Assembly (NCBI GenBank): GCA_900769785.1
Contig: CAAGHV010000051.1
Coordinates: forward strand, 1 to 8,202
From: Bacteroidales bacterium
GTDB lineage: Bacteria > Bacteroidota > Bacteroidia > Bacteroidales > P3
Direction: 5' to 3'
DNA: 8,202 bases
Shown here: one piece after another, positions 1-6,578 of the stretch
How the letters are laid out: each line of letters opens with the position of its first letter
Position numbering within the stretch: position 1 is the stretch's first letter
Program-made: the position numbers and the translations under genes
Notes under the pieces: model-generated
What the model was told of the DNA's origin: nothing
The model's input: the letters and a program-made list of their open reading frames with translations, nothing else
Databases searched by the model: none

Positions 1-3
1 CTG

Positions 4-34
4 CAAATATACGAATAATTTTTCTAATAGCAAC
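4..34 (-). promoter_or_regulatory. Predicted Bacteroidota-type promoter firing leftward out of the window
   Basis: Read on the minus strand, positions 11-4 are TATATTTG, an exact match to the Bacteroidota -7 element TAnnTTTG. Positions 34-31 are GTTG, one base from the -33 element TTTG. The 19-nt spacer is within the known range. It lies just after the flippase stop codon, so it probably drives a separate minus-strand gene starting beyond the left edge. That gene is not visible, so this rests on the motif alone. Confidence 0.55.
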
Positions 35-47
35 AGTGTTAATATCT

Positions 48-1538
48 CTATTGTCTGTTTTTATTCTTTTTCAAGAATTTATCTGCAATATTGTTAGCAT
101 CTGGCGATATTTTTAGTTTATATACTGCTATTATTCCAAAAAATGCAATGATTATAGTTCTGTAAAGTCCATCAAGTAGAGGAACCGATAATACAGGTAA
201 AAGATGATGTAATATGATGGCTGTCAATATTAATATTAATAGTTTCAGATGATTCCATGTAAGAGGATGTATTTTTAATTTATAATATACAAACGATGTG
301 AGTAATAAACCAAATACACAGTAGGTTATTACTTTAGCAAGTGCTGCTCCATTGATGTCTAAATATGGTATAAGTAATTTGTTGCCTAATATTCCACAAG
401 TTGATAGTAGTAGTAGAAATGGAAGATAATACATATAGTATTTTGATAGTTGTAAAACATTAAGACTGAAAGTGAAAGTAATATTTATTACTCCTGCTAA
501 TGCTATAAATACCATAACCCATTTACCGTTTTCATATCGTTGTCCATTTGGTATTATCTCGAAAATATTATCCACATTTATGTAGAGTAACAGAAATATT
601 GCAGAACTTATAAGCATAAGATTGATAGATACTGATTTGAGTAGTTTTGATAACGCTGGTATATCATTATTTTTTATAGCTTCGGCAGCTATAGGTTGAG
701 CTATTGCAAAAAGAGAGCGAGAAGGTATCTCGCTGATTATACCCATGTACATGGCAATACGATATATTCCTAAACTTTCCAAACCGAGCATGCCGGCAAT
801 CATGAATGAATCAACACGTTGCATAATAGTAGTCCCCACTGATGCCAATAGGGTGTAGCCTGCATAAGAGGCTATTTCTTTACGCATAGGAATGGATACA
901 AAATTATTGTCATGATTTAGACTAAGTTTGTCTATGTGAGCTATATAGAAAAAGTTTATAATCATAGCTATACCATATACCATTACTTGTAGAGCCACAA
1001 GCCAATGTATGTCTATGATATTAAAGGCGAACATTAGAAGTATAGCCATATTAAATATTCGGATAATTACCTCTTGTACAGTTCTAGGTATGACTATCCG
1101 CATAAGTACATTGCTGTATGTAGCAAAAATATTCTGATAAACAATGAAAAAAGCCCAAGGAAATATCCAAAAGAAATAATTAGCAAAAACGGCGGCGTTT
1201 TGGCTGAAATAATTTATTATAGGTGTTTTTAGAATAATGGCTAAAGAGAAAAATATAGCTACACCAATTAGAGGGATTACTAACAAATAGTAGAAAAAAC
1301 CATTGTGATGCTTTTCGGCGTTCTTAAAATACGGAAAATATTTGACACCTGAAGCACCCATACCTACCATGGCTAAACTGCCCAAAAGTGTAGCAGCATC
1401 GCACAAAATTCCTAATAAACCGTATGAAGCAGGATCAACCAAAGGAACTACAACCAACATGCTGGTAATAAAACCTATAAATACTCCAAAATAGCTCACG
1501 ATAGAGCCTTTTATACTTTGCCTTGCTACTATTCCCAT
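48..1538 (-). CDS. Polysaccharide/oligosaccharide flippase, Wzx-like (MOP superfamily)
   Basis: A 496-residue, very hydrophobic membrane protein with roughly 12-14 predicted transmembrane helices, the normal size for Wzx/RfbX-type transporters. These flip lipid-linked glycan units across the inner membrane for O-antigen, capsule or similar polymers. The N-terminus (IVARQSIKGSIVSYFGVFIG, residues 3-22, then a D-A-A-T-L-L segment near 47-52 and V-K-Y-F-P-Y-F near 65-71) is the pattern I associate with Bacteroidota polysaccharide-export proteins of this superfamily. A second half with R-V-D-S-F-M-I-A near 241-248 fits the two-bundle MOP fold. The C-terminus is short, basic and cytoplasmic-looking (KKNKNRQ). 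The ATG at 1538 gives the expected N-terminus directly before the first helix. The gene is divergent from the leuS run. I see no good -7 TAnnTTTG box upstream of it, only a weak TATACTAA at 1596-1589. The substrate cannot be read from sequence, and MurJ or a teichoic-type exporter are less likely alternatives. Confidence 0.88.
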   Translation of the reverse strand: MGIVARQSIKGSIVSYFGVFIGFITSMLVVVPLVDPASYGLLGILCDAATLLGSLAMVGMGASGVKYFPYFKNAEKHHNGFFYYLLVIPLIGVAIFFSLAIILKTPIINYFSQNAAVFANYFFWIFPWAFFIVYQNIFATYSNVLMRIVIPRTVQEVIIRIFNMAILLMFAFNIIDIHWLVALQVMVYGIAMIINFFYIAHIDKLSLNHDNNFVSIPMRKEIASYAGYTLLASVGTTIMQRVDSFMIAGMLGLESLGIYRIAMYMGIISEIPSRSLFAIAQPIAAEAIKNNDIPALSKLLKSVSINLMLISSAIFLLLYINVDNIFEIIPNGQRYENGKWVMVFIALAGVINITFTFSLNVLQLSKYYMYYLPFLLLLSTCGILGNKLLIPYLDINGAALAKVITYCVFGLLLTSFVYYKLKIHPLTWNHLKLLILILTAIILHHLLPVLSVPLLDGLYRTIIIAFFGIIAVYKLKISPDANNIADKFLKKNKNRQ

Positions 1539-1623
1539 TTGTATTCGAAATCTTTTCTATTACTGGAAATAACTTCTTTTTAGGTCTTTTAGTATAATTG
1601 GGAATGTTTTTTTTATTGCAAAA

Positions 1624-1655
1624 CTTGCAAGGCTTGTATATTTTTTGTACCTTTG
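1624..1655 (+). promoter_or_regulatory. Predicted promoter of the leuS transcription unit
   Basis: TACCTTTG at 1648-1655 matches the Bacteroidota -7 consensus TAnnTTTG exactly. CTTG at 1624-1627 matches three of four bases of the -33 TTTG, with a 20-nt spacer. Transcription would start near 1660, giving an AT-rich leader of about 50 nt before the ATG at 1714. It is the only convincing plus-strand promoter upstream of the four-gene run, so leuS probably depends on it unless an internal promoter was missed. The rest of the 1539-1713 gap shows only AT-rich sequence and a T-run at 1607-1614. Confidence 0.65.
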
Positions 1656-1713
1656 CCTATTGCAACAATTAGAATAATAATACATATTTAATTATAAACA
1701 AACTATTTGCATA

Positions 1714-2424
1714 ATGAAAAAGACATTAAAAATGGTTGCTTTTGCTACTATATTTGCATTTGCAACAAGCCTTATGGCTCAAAACAAATTTATAGGTACA
1801 GTTCGCTATAGCATTGACGCAGCAGGTAAAACACAAGAAGTATCGCTAAAAATATACGAAGACAATGCTTTGTTTAAAACAGAAGCTGCTCAAGTTCTTG
1901 TAAAAGGACGTAAAATTTATAATATGCAAGATCTTTCACAAATCATTGGTTATCTAAAAAGTAACGATGTATGGGATTCTCCATACGAAGGTGACGGAAA
2001 AATTCTTATAAAGAATGAATTGGAACAAAAAGATATTGATAGTCTCACTATCCCTTGTACCGAAGGATTTTATTTTGAATATATTGATGGTGAAAAAGAG
2101 ATAGCAGGGATGAAAGCCAAGAAAGCTCGTTATCACAGTTTTAATGATGAAGGTGTAGATAAGGGCTTTGAAGTATGGTACACCAATGAGATAGGTCCTG
2201 AATTTGACCTTATCATGCTTATGGGATTGCAAGGTTTACCTTTAGAATTTACTATTACTTCGGATGATGGTAGTGCCATATCATACAAAGTAGTTGAAAT
2301 AAAGAAAGAAAAACTTAACGATGCAGAATTTTTATTACCTGCTGGATACAATGAACTACCAGAAGATGAATTAAAAGCAGTGTTTACATCCATACAAGAA
2401 GCTGTAGAATTACTTGATATGTAA
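1714..2424 (+). CDS. Exported DUF4412/GLPGLI-like protein, first of a tandem pair
   Basis: A 236-residue protein of unknown function. Residues 1-23 form a clear Sec signal peptide: MKK, a hydrophobic core rich in A and F, then S-L-M-A-Q with probable signal peptidase I cleavage around residues 22-23. There is no lipobox cysteine, so the mature protein is probably soluble in the periplasm. It opens with a strand K-F-I-G-T-V-R-Y-S-I (25-34). Later come E-I-A-G-M-K-A-K-K-A (129-138), V-W-Y-T-N-E-I (154-160) and L-Q-G-L-P-L-E-F (172-179). The G-x-K-A-x-K, W-Y and G-L-P-L-E order is typical of the DUF4412/GLPGLI-like beta-rich families of Bacteroidota; I infer membership from this pattern only. 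It is first in the run, about 50 nt after the predicted start of transcription. The downstream gene 2516-3205 shares the same landmarks. The start is supported by the signal peptide; no Shine-Dalgarno sequence is evident, which is normal here. Confidence 0.8.
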   Translation: MKKTLKMVAFATIFAFATSLMAQNKFIGTVRYSIDAAGKTQEVSLKIYEDNALFKTEAAQVLVKGRKIYNMQDLSQIIGYLKSNDVWDSPYEGDGKILIKNELEQKDIDSLTIPCTEGFYFEYIDGEKEIAGMKAKKARYHSFNDEGVDKGFEVWYTNEIGPEFDLIMLMGLQGLPLEFTITSDDGSAISYKVVEIKKEKLNDAEFLLPAGYNELPEDELKAVFTSIQEAVELLDM

Positions 2425-2450
2425 TAAATTTTTCTAGAATAATAACTAAA

Positions 2451-2496
2451 TAGTTAGTAGTTGTAGGTCAAGAAATTTGAATACAACTACTAACTA
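2451..2496 (+). promoter_or_regulatory. Intercistronic 15-bp perfect hairpin between the two exported-protein genes
   Basis: TAGTTAGTAGTTGTA (2451-2465) is perfectly complementary to TACAACTACTAACTA (2482-2496). Inside the 16-nt loop, TCAA (2468-2471) can pair with TTGA (2477-2480) across a GG/A internal loop. The structure begins 27 nt after the first stop codon and ends 19 nt before the next ATG. No T-run follows on either strand, so it does not look like a standard intrinsic terminator. A transcript-stabilising, processing or partial-attenuation element is more likely, but this is inference. Confidence 0.6.
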
Positions 2497-2515
2497 CCTT
2501 AAAAACTAATTAAAT

Positions 2516-3205
2516 ATGAAAGCACTAGTAACAATATTGATGAGTGTACTTATGGCAATGTCTGCCATAGGTAAAACCAAAGACGAAAAAGCCAAGGAAT
2601 TTGAAGGTACAATAAAATATGCTATCTCTGTCGAAGGAATAGAAGATATTGAGGCTGCATTTGCAATGCTACCCGAAAGTATGTCGGAGATATTTATAAA
2701 ATCGGCTAATGGAAAAGGTGTATTCAGTATAATGGGTGTTACAAAAATATATTACGACAAAAATCAAATGATTCTGAATATGGACCTATCAATGTTGGGT
2801 ATAGGCACTTTTTGCATACCTGCTCCAATAGAAGAAGGCAATAACGAAAATCCATCATGGAAAATATCAAAGAAAAGTGACAAAAAAATATTGGGATACA
2901 AAGCATATAAAGTAACTTTGGCAGATAGTATTGATTTTTGGGTGTCGAAAGATTATTACTTGAATTTTAATGTACAACAAAATGGTGTATATTACCTCCC
3001 ATTGGAATTTGATATAGAAAATAACGGCATGAAAATTCATCTTATAGCAAAAGAAATATCGCTTGATAAACCTAAAAATGAAGAAGTCGAAGCGCCAAAA
3101 GATTGCAACTATACCACGATGGAAGAATTCCAAGAGATGATGGAAGAGATGGGAGAAGGCCTTATGCCTGAAGAAGACCTTGACTTGGAAGAAGACGAAG
3201 AATAA
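2516..3205 (+). CDS. Exported DUF4412/GLPGLI-like protein with acidic tail, second of the pair
   Basis: A 229-residue protein of unknown function. The N-terminus (MKALVTILMSVLMAMSAIGK) is a Sec signal peptide, probably cleaved around residues 17-19, followed by a charged linker. The mature part parallels the upstream protein: E-F-E-G-T-I-K-Y-A-I (28-37), K-I-L-G-Y-K-A-Y-K-V (124-133), D-F-W-V-S-K-D-Y (140-147) and Y-L-P-L-E-F (160-165). The two are therefore probably diverged duplicates or members of one family, though overall identity is low. It differs in a C-terminal tail (203-229) with 15 acidic residues of 27 and no basic residue, ending DLEEDEE. That could be a flexible or cation-binding extension. 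The gene ends 16 nt before the leuS ATG and has no visible promoter of its own, so cotranscription with the upstream gene and leuS is likely. The single cysteines at 100 and 197 do not form an obvious motif. Confidence 0.78.
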   Translation: MKALVTILMSVLMAMSAIGKTKDEKAKEFEGTIKYAISVEGIEDIEAAFAMLPESMSEIFIKSANGKGVFSIMGVTKIYYDKNQMILNMDLSMLGIGTFCIPAPIEEGNNENPSWKISKKSDKKILGYKAYKVTLADSIDFWVSKDYYLNFNVQQNGVYYLPLEFDIENNGMKIHLIAKEISLDKPKNEEVEAPKDCNYTTMEEFQEMMEEMGEGLMPEEDLDLEEDEE

Positions 3206-3221
3206 AGAAATATAATAATAT

Positions 3222-6104
3222 ATGGACTATAATTTTACTGAAATAGAGCCTAAATGGCAGGCATATTGGAAAGACAACAACACATATAAAACCCCAAATA
3301 CTAGTGATAAACCCAAGTTCTATGTCTTGGATATGTTTCCGTATCCATCAGGAGCAGGGTTGCACGTTGGCCATCCACTAGGATATATAGCTAGTGATAT
3401 ATTTTCACGCTACAAACGTTTGAAAGGTTTCAACGTACTTCACCCTATGGGGTATGATGCATACGGATTGCCCGCTGAACAATATGCTATACAAACAGGA
3501 CAACATCCTGCTATAACTACAGAAAAAAATATAGCTCGTTATCGTGAGCAATTGGATAAAATTGGGTTCTGTTATGATTGGAATAGAGAGATACGTACTT
3601 GTGATCCTCTATATTATAAATGGACACAGTGGACTTTCATTCAATTATTCAATAGTTATTATTGTAATCAGGCAAATCAAGCACGTCCCATAGCTGAACT
3701 CGAAGAAGTATTTGCAAAACAAGGTACATCAGGATTGAATATTGCATGTAGCGAAGAATTGTCATTCACTGCTGAAGAATGGAATAGCTATACTGAAAAA
3801 GAAAAACAACAGGTGCTGATGAACTATCGTTTGGCATACTTAGCTGATATTCCCGTAAATTGGTGTCCTAAATTAGGAACAGTATTGGCTAATGATGAAG
3901 TTGTGGGAGGCCTTTCGGTAAGAGGTGGTTATCCTGTTGAACGCAAATTGATGCGTCAATGGTCATTAAGAATTACAGCTTACTCACAACGCTTATTAGA
4001 TGGACTAGATCAAGTAGATTGGAGCGACAGTTTAAAAGAAATTCAACGTAACTGGATAGGACGTAGTGAAGGCGCTTCGGTATATTTTTCGTTGGAAAAC
4101 AGTGATAAGAGTTTTGAAATATTTACAACCCGCCCTGATACTATATTTGGAGTTACATTCATGGTATTATGCCCAGAACACGAGATGATAATGGATATAA
4201 CTACTGCAGAGCAAAAAACAGAAGTAGAATCATATCTCAATTGGGCTAAAAATCGTTCCGAACGTGAACGCCAAGCTGAAGTAAAGAAGGTGTCGGGAGT
4301 ATTTACCGGAGCTCATGCCATTAATCCATTAACAAATGAGCATATTCCAATATGGGTGTCAGATTATGTATTAGCGGGCTATGGCACAGGTGCTATTATG
4401 GCAGTACCTGCTCATGATAGTAGGGATTTCGCTTTTGCACGCCACTTTAATCTACCTATACGACAAGTAGTAGTACCTACAGGTGAACAACCTGAAGATA
4501 CTATATCATGGACAGAAAGCAAAGATAGCAAAGTTGGAACTTGTATAAACTCGGGATTCATCGATGGAATGCAGGTAAAAGAAGCTATTAAAGCAGTAAT
4601 CAATTGGTTGGAAGAGAAAGGTATAGGTGACAGAAAAGTAAACTACCGTTTACGTGATGCTATATTCAGTCGCCAACGTTATTGGGGCGAACCTTTCCCG
4701 ATATACTACAAAGATGGTATGCCTTATCCTATTGATATAGAATCATTACCTTTGCAATTGCCAAGTATAGATAAATTCTTGCCTACCGAAAGTGGTGAAC
4801 CTCCACTAGGACATGCATCTGTATGGGCATGGAATATCGAGAAGAATGAAGTGGAAGAAACTAGTAAAATAGATAATGTTAAAATATTTCCGCTAGAGCT
4901 AAGTACTATGCCTGGTTTTGCTGGTTCAAGTGGCTATTACTTGCGATATATGGACCCAACGAATAACAATGCATATTTTGATAAAGATATAGTAAGTTAT
5001 TGGCAAAATGTTGACCTATATGTAGGAGGGGCCGAACATGCTAGTGGACATCTCATATACAGTCGTTTTTGGAATAAATTCCTATTTGATATAGGAATGA
5101 GTGTAAAAGAAGAGCCCTTCCAAAAACTTATAAATCAAGGTATGATACAAGGTCGTTCAAACTTTGTATATCGAGTAAATGACTTTGAAAAGATGGCAAA
5201 ATACCATGATATTTCAAAGTACGACAATGTGGCCAACAACTTGTTTGTATCTAAAAATATAGAAGGTAGAGAAGAATTTACAATGCCTATACATGTTGAT
5301 ATAAATATAGTAGATAATGATGTCTTGGATACAGATAAATTCAAACAATGGCGTCCTGAGTTTGCCAATGCTGAATTTATATTGGAAGAAGGCAAATATA
5401 TATGCGGTTGGGAAGTGGAAAAGATGTCAAAGTCCATGTTCAATGTTCAGAATCCTGATGATTTGATAGAAAAATATGGAGCTGATACGTTAAGGTTATA
5501 TGAAATGTTCTTAGGTCCAATAGAACAAGCTAAGCCATGGGATACCAATGGTATAGAAGGCGTATTCCGTTTTATCCGTAAACTATGGAGATTGTATCAT
5601 AATGAGAAGAATGAATTTGTTGTATCAGATGAGCCTGCTACTAAAGCAGAACTGAAACTTCTTCATCAAACCATAAAGAAGATTACTGATGATATAGAAC
5701 GTTTTTCGTTCAATACCTCGGTAAGTACTTTTATGATATGTGTAAACGAACTTGGTAATGTTAAATGTAACAAACGTGAGATACTAAACCAACTTGCAGT
5801 ACTTATTTCGCCATTTGCACCTCATATAGCTGAGGAACTTTGGCATCTTTTGGGTAACCAAGATAGTGTAAATAATGCTACATTCCCTATATGTGATGAA
5901 AGCGTATTAATAGAAAATTCGTATAACTACCCAGTATCATTCAATGGGAAAACTCGTTTTACACTAGAACTACCTTTAACTATAAAAGCAGAAGATGTTC
6001 AAGCAATAATAATGGAAAACGTCGATGCTCAAAGATGGCTTGATGGAAAAACACCAAAGAAAGTGATATTTGTACCCAAGAAAATTATAAACGTAGTAAT
6101 ATAA
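3222..6104 (+). CDS. leuS: Leucyl-tRNA synthetase
   Basis: A cytoplasmic class I aminoacyl-tRNA synthetase that charges tRNA-Leu with leucine using ATP. At 960 residues it is longer than the E. coli enzyme (about 860), as expected for Bacteroidota. The HIGH-type signature is H-V-G-H at 48-51, after F-P-Y-P-S-G-A-G-L. The CP1 editing domain follows, with the threonine-rich T-T-R-P-D-T at 302-307 and A-V-P-A-H-D-S-R-D at 394-402. D402 corresponds to the conserved editing aspartate (D345 in E. coli), so proofreading looks intact. S-R-Q-R-Y-W-G-E-P-F-P is at 483-493. K-M-S-K-S is at 734-738, preceded by the leucine-specific insertion (about 640-730, beginning near M-I-Q-G-R-S-N-F-V-Y). The anticodon-binding helical domain and the C-terminal domain, ending V-P-K-K-I-I-N-V-V-I, are complete. 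An extra segment at about 150-200 is, from memory, usual in this phylum. The gene starts 16 nt after the exported-protein gene. I see no T-box or leader peptide control. Confidence 0.99.
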   Translation: MDYNFTEIEPKWQAYWKDNNTYKTPNTSDKPKFYVLDMFPYPSGAGLHVGHPLGYIASDIFSRYKRLKGFNVLHPMGYDAYGLPAEQYAIQTGQHPAITTEKNIARYREQLDKIGFCYDWNREIRTCDPLYYKWTQWTFIQLFNSYYCNQANQARPIAELEEVFAKQGTSGLNIACSEELSFTAEEWNSYTEKEKQQVLMNYRLAYLADIPVNWCPKLGTVLANDEVVGGLSVRGGYPVERKLMRQWSLRITAYSQRLLDGLDQVDWSDSLKEIQRNWIGRSEGASVYFSLENSDKSFEIFTTRPDTIFGVTFMVLCPEHEMIMDITTAEQKTEVESYLNWAKNRSERERQAEVKKVSGVFTGAHAINPLTNEHIPIWVSDYVLAGYGTGAIMAVPAHDSRDFAFARHFNLPIRQVVVPTGEQPEDTISWTESKDSKVGTCINSGFIDGMQVKEAIKAVINWLEEKGIGDRKVNYRLRDAIFSRQRYWGEPFPIYYKDGMPYPIDIESLPLQLPSIDKFLPTESGEPPLGHASVWAWNIEKNEVEETSKIDNVKIFPLELSTMPGFAGSSGYYLRYMDPTNNNAYFDKDIVSYWQNVDLYVGGAEHASGHLIYSRFWNKFLFDIGMSVKEEPFQKLINQGMIQGRSNFVYRVNDFEKMAKYHDISKYDNVANNLFVSKNIEGREEFTMPIHVDINIVDNDVLDTDKFKQWRPEFANAEFILEEGKYICGWEVEKMSKSMFNVQNPDDLIEKYGADTLRLYEMFLGPIEQAKPWDTNGIEGVFRFIRKLWRLYHNEKNEFVVSDEPATKAELKLLHQTIKKITDDIERFSFNTSVSTFMICVNELGNVKCNKREILNQLAVLISPFAPHIAEELWHLLGNQDSVNNATFPICDESVLIENSYNYPVSFNGKTRFTLELPLTIKAEDVQAIIMENVDAQRWLDGKTPKKVIFVPKKIINVVI

Positions 6105-6121
6105 TGTAAAAACAAATAGTT

Positions 6122-6292
6122 ATGGATATAGAGTTAAAAGAAAAAATAGATAGAATGATGAATGAAATATCAAATCTCAATGATTTGAATCAAAAAATGG
6201 AGTTGTTTCACTATATATTACGCCAAGCCGACTACTGTATTTGGAGTTTGGAAGAAGAACAACGCCAATTTGAAAATGCAGGAAATATATAA
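6122..6292 (+). CDS. Small unrecognised 56-residue protein after leuS
   Basis: An ATG 17 nt after the leuS stop opens a 56-codon frame ending TAA, starting MDIELKEKID and ending ENAGNI. I do not recognise it. It has no signal peptide or membrane segment. The composition is charged (12 acidic, 6 basic residues) and looks helical throughout, with two likely helices: about 3-35 and 41-52, separated near A-D-Y-C-I-W. Support for it being real is its tight placement in the operon, the end 24 nt before the terminator stem, and a protein-like composition with a lone Trp and Cys. A small cytoplasmic protein, possibly binding a partner or oligomerising by helix packing, is reasonable; nothing points to a specific role. 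It may belong to a small lineage-specific family. Confidence 0.65.
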   Translation: MDIELKEKIDRMMNEISNLNDLNQKMELFHYILRQADYCIWSLEEEQRQFENAGNI

Positions 6293-6316
6293 TTCTACCT
6301 AATATATTTCATTTTT

Positions 6317-6365
6317 ATACAAGTCTTGCAATGTTCAACTGATTTTGCAAGACTTGTATTTTTTT
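6317..6365 (+). terminator. Intrinsic terminator of the leuS transcription unit
   Basis: ATACAAGTCTTGCAA (6317-6331) and TTGCAAGACTTGTAT (6345-6359) form a perfect 15-bp stem with a 13-nt loop. A run of seven T follows (6359-6365). It starts 24 nt after the small gene's stop codon. On the minus strand the stem is followed by A-rich rather than T-rich sequence, so it should work only for plus-strand transcripts. Confidence 0.9.
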
Positions 6366-6513
6366 GTTTCACTTCAAATCAGTAAATAGTGGCTAAAATA
6401 CATTATTTGCATATTTATATGACGAAAGCGATGCCTGTCGATTTACAGGTGCCTCTATTGTATATTCAAAATTGCCTATTATTATGCAAAAAATGACTAA
6501 TATACAATAATTG

Positions 6514-6555
6514 AATATCCTATATTAGTTACTGTAATAACTAATACAGGATATT
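6514..6555 (-). terminator. Probable terminator hairpin of the minus-strand glycosyltransferase unit
   Basis: Arms 6514-6531 and 6538-6555 form an 18-bp stem with a 6-nt loop, beginning 24 nt past the glycosyltransferase stop codon. The one imperfect position (6522/6547) is an A-C mismatch in plus-strand RNA but a G-U wobble in minus-strand RNA, so the minus transcript folds better. The sequence after it on the minus strand is AT-rich but lacks a solid T-run, so termination is likely rather than certain. Confidence 0.65.
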
Positions 6556-6578
6556 TTGCTAATATATATAATAATGTG

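Noticed and set aside
1589..1623. Possible flippase promoter on the minus strand (TTTTG at 1623-1619, TATACTAA at 1596-1589)
   Set aside because: The -7 element matches only the TA and little of TTTG, so I do not call it.
1617..1646. TTGCAAGGCTTGTAT (1625-1640 region) nearly matches the right arm of the terminator at 6345-6359
   Set aside because: One mismatch in 15 between AT-rich sites is within what chance allows in a window this size, and here there is no matching left arm, so it is not a terminator or a supported repeat.
1954..2393. Two overlapping minus-strand open frames inside the first exported-protein gene
   Set aside because: They lie opposite a gene with a clear signal peptide and family motifs, and have no recognisable features of their own.
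6427..6451. Short inverted repeat CCTGT...ACAGG
   Set aside because: Only five Watson-Crick pairs plus two wobbles; too weak to support a function.
6419..6496. 25-codon plus-strand frame (MTKAMPVDLQ...) upstream of the competing stems, resembling a leader peptide
   Set aside because: No promoter box, no biosynthetic gene follows on that strand, and it lies after a strong terminator and converges on a gene. Most likely chance.
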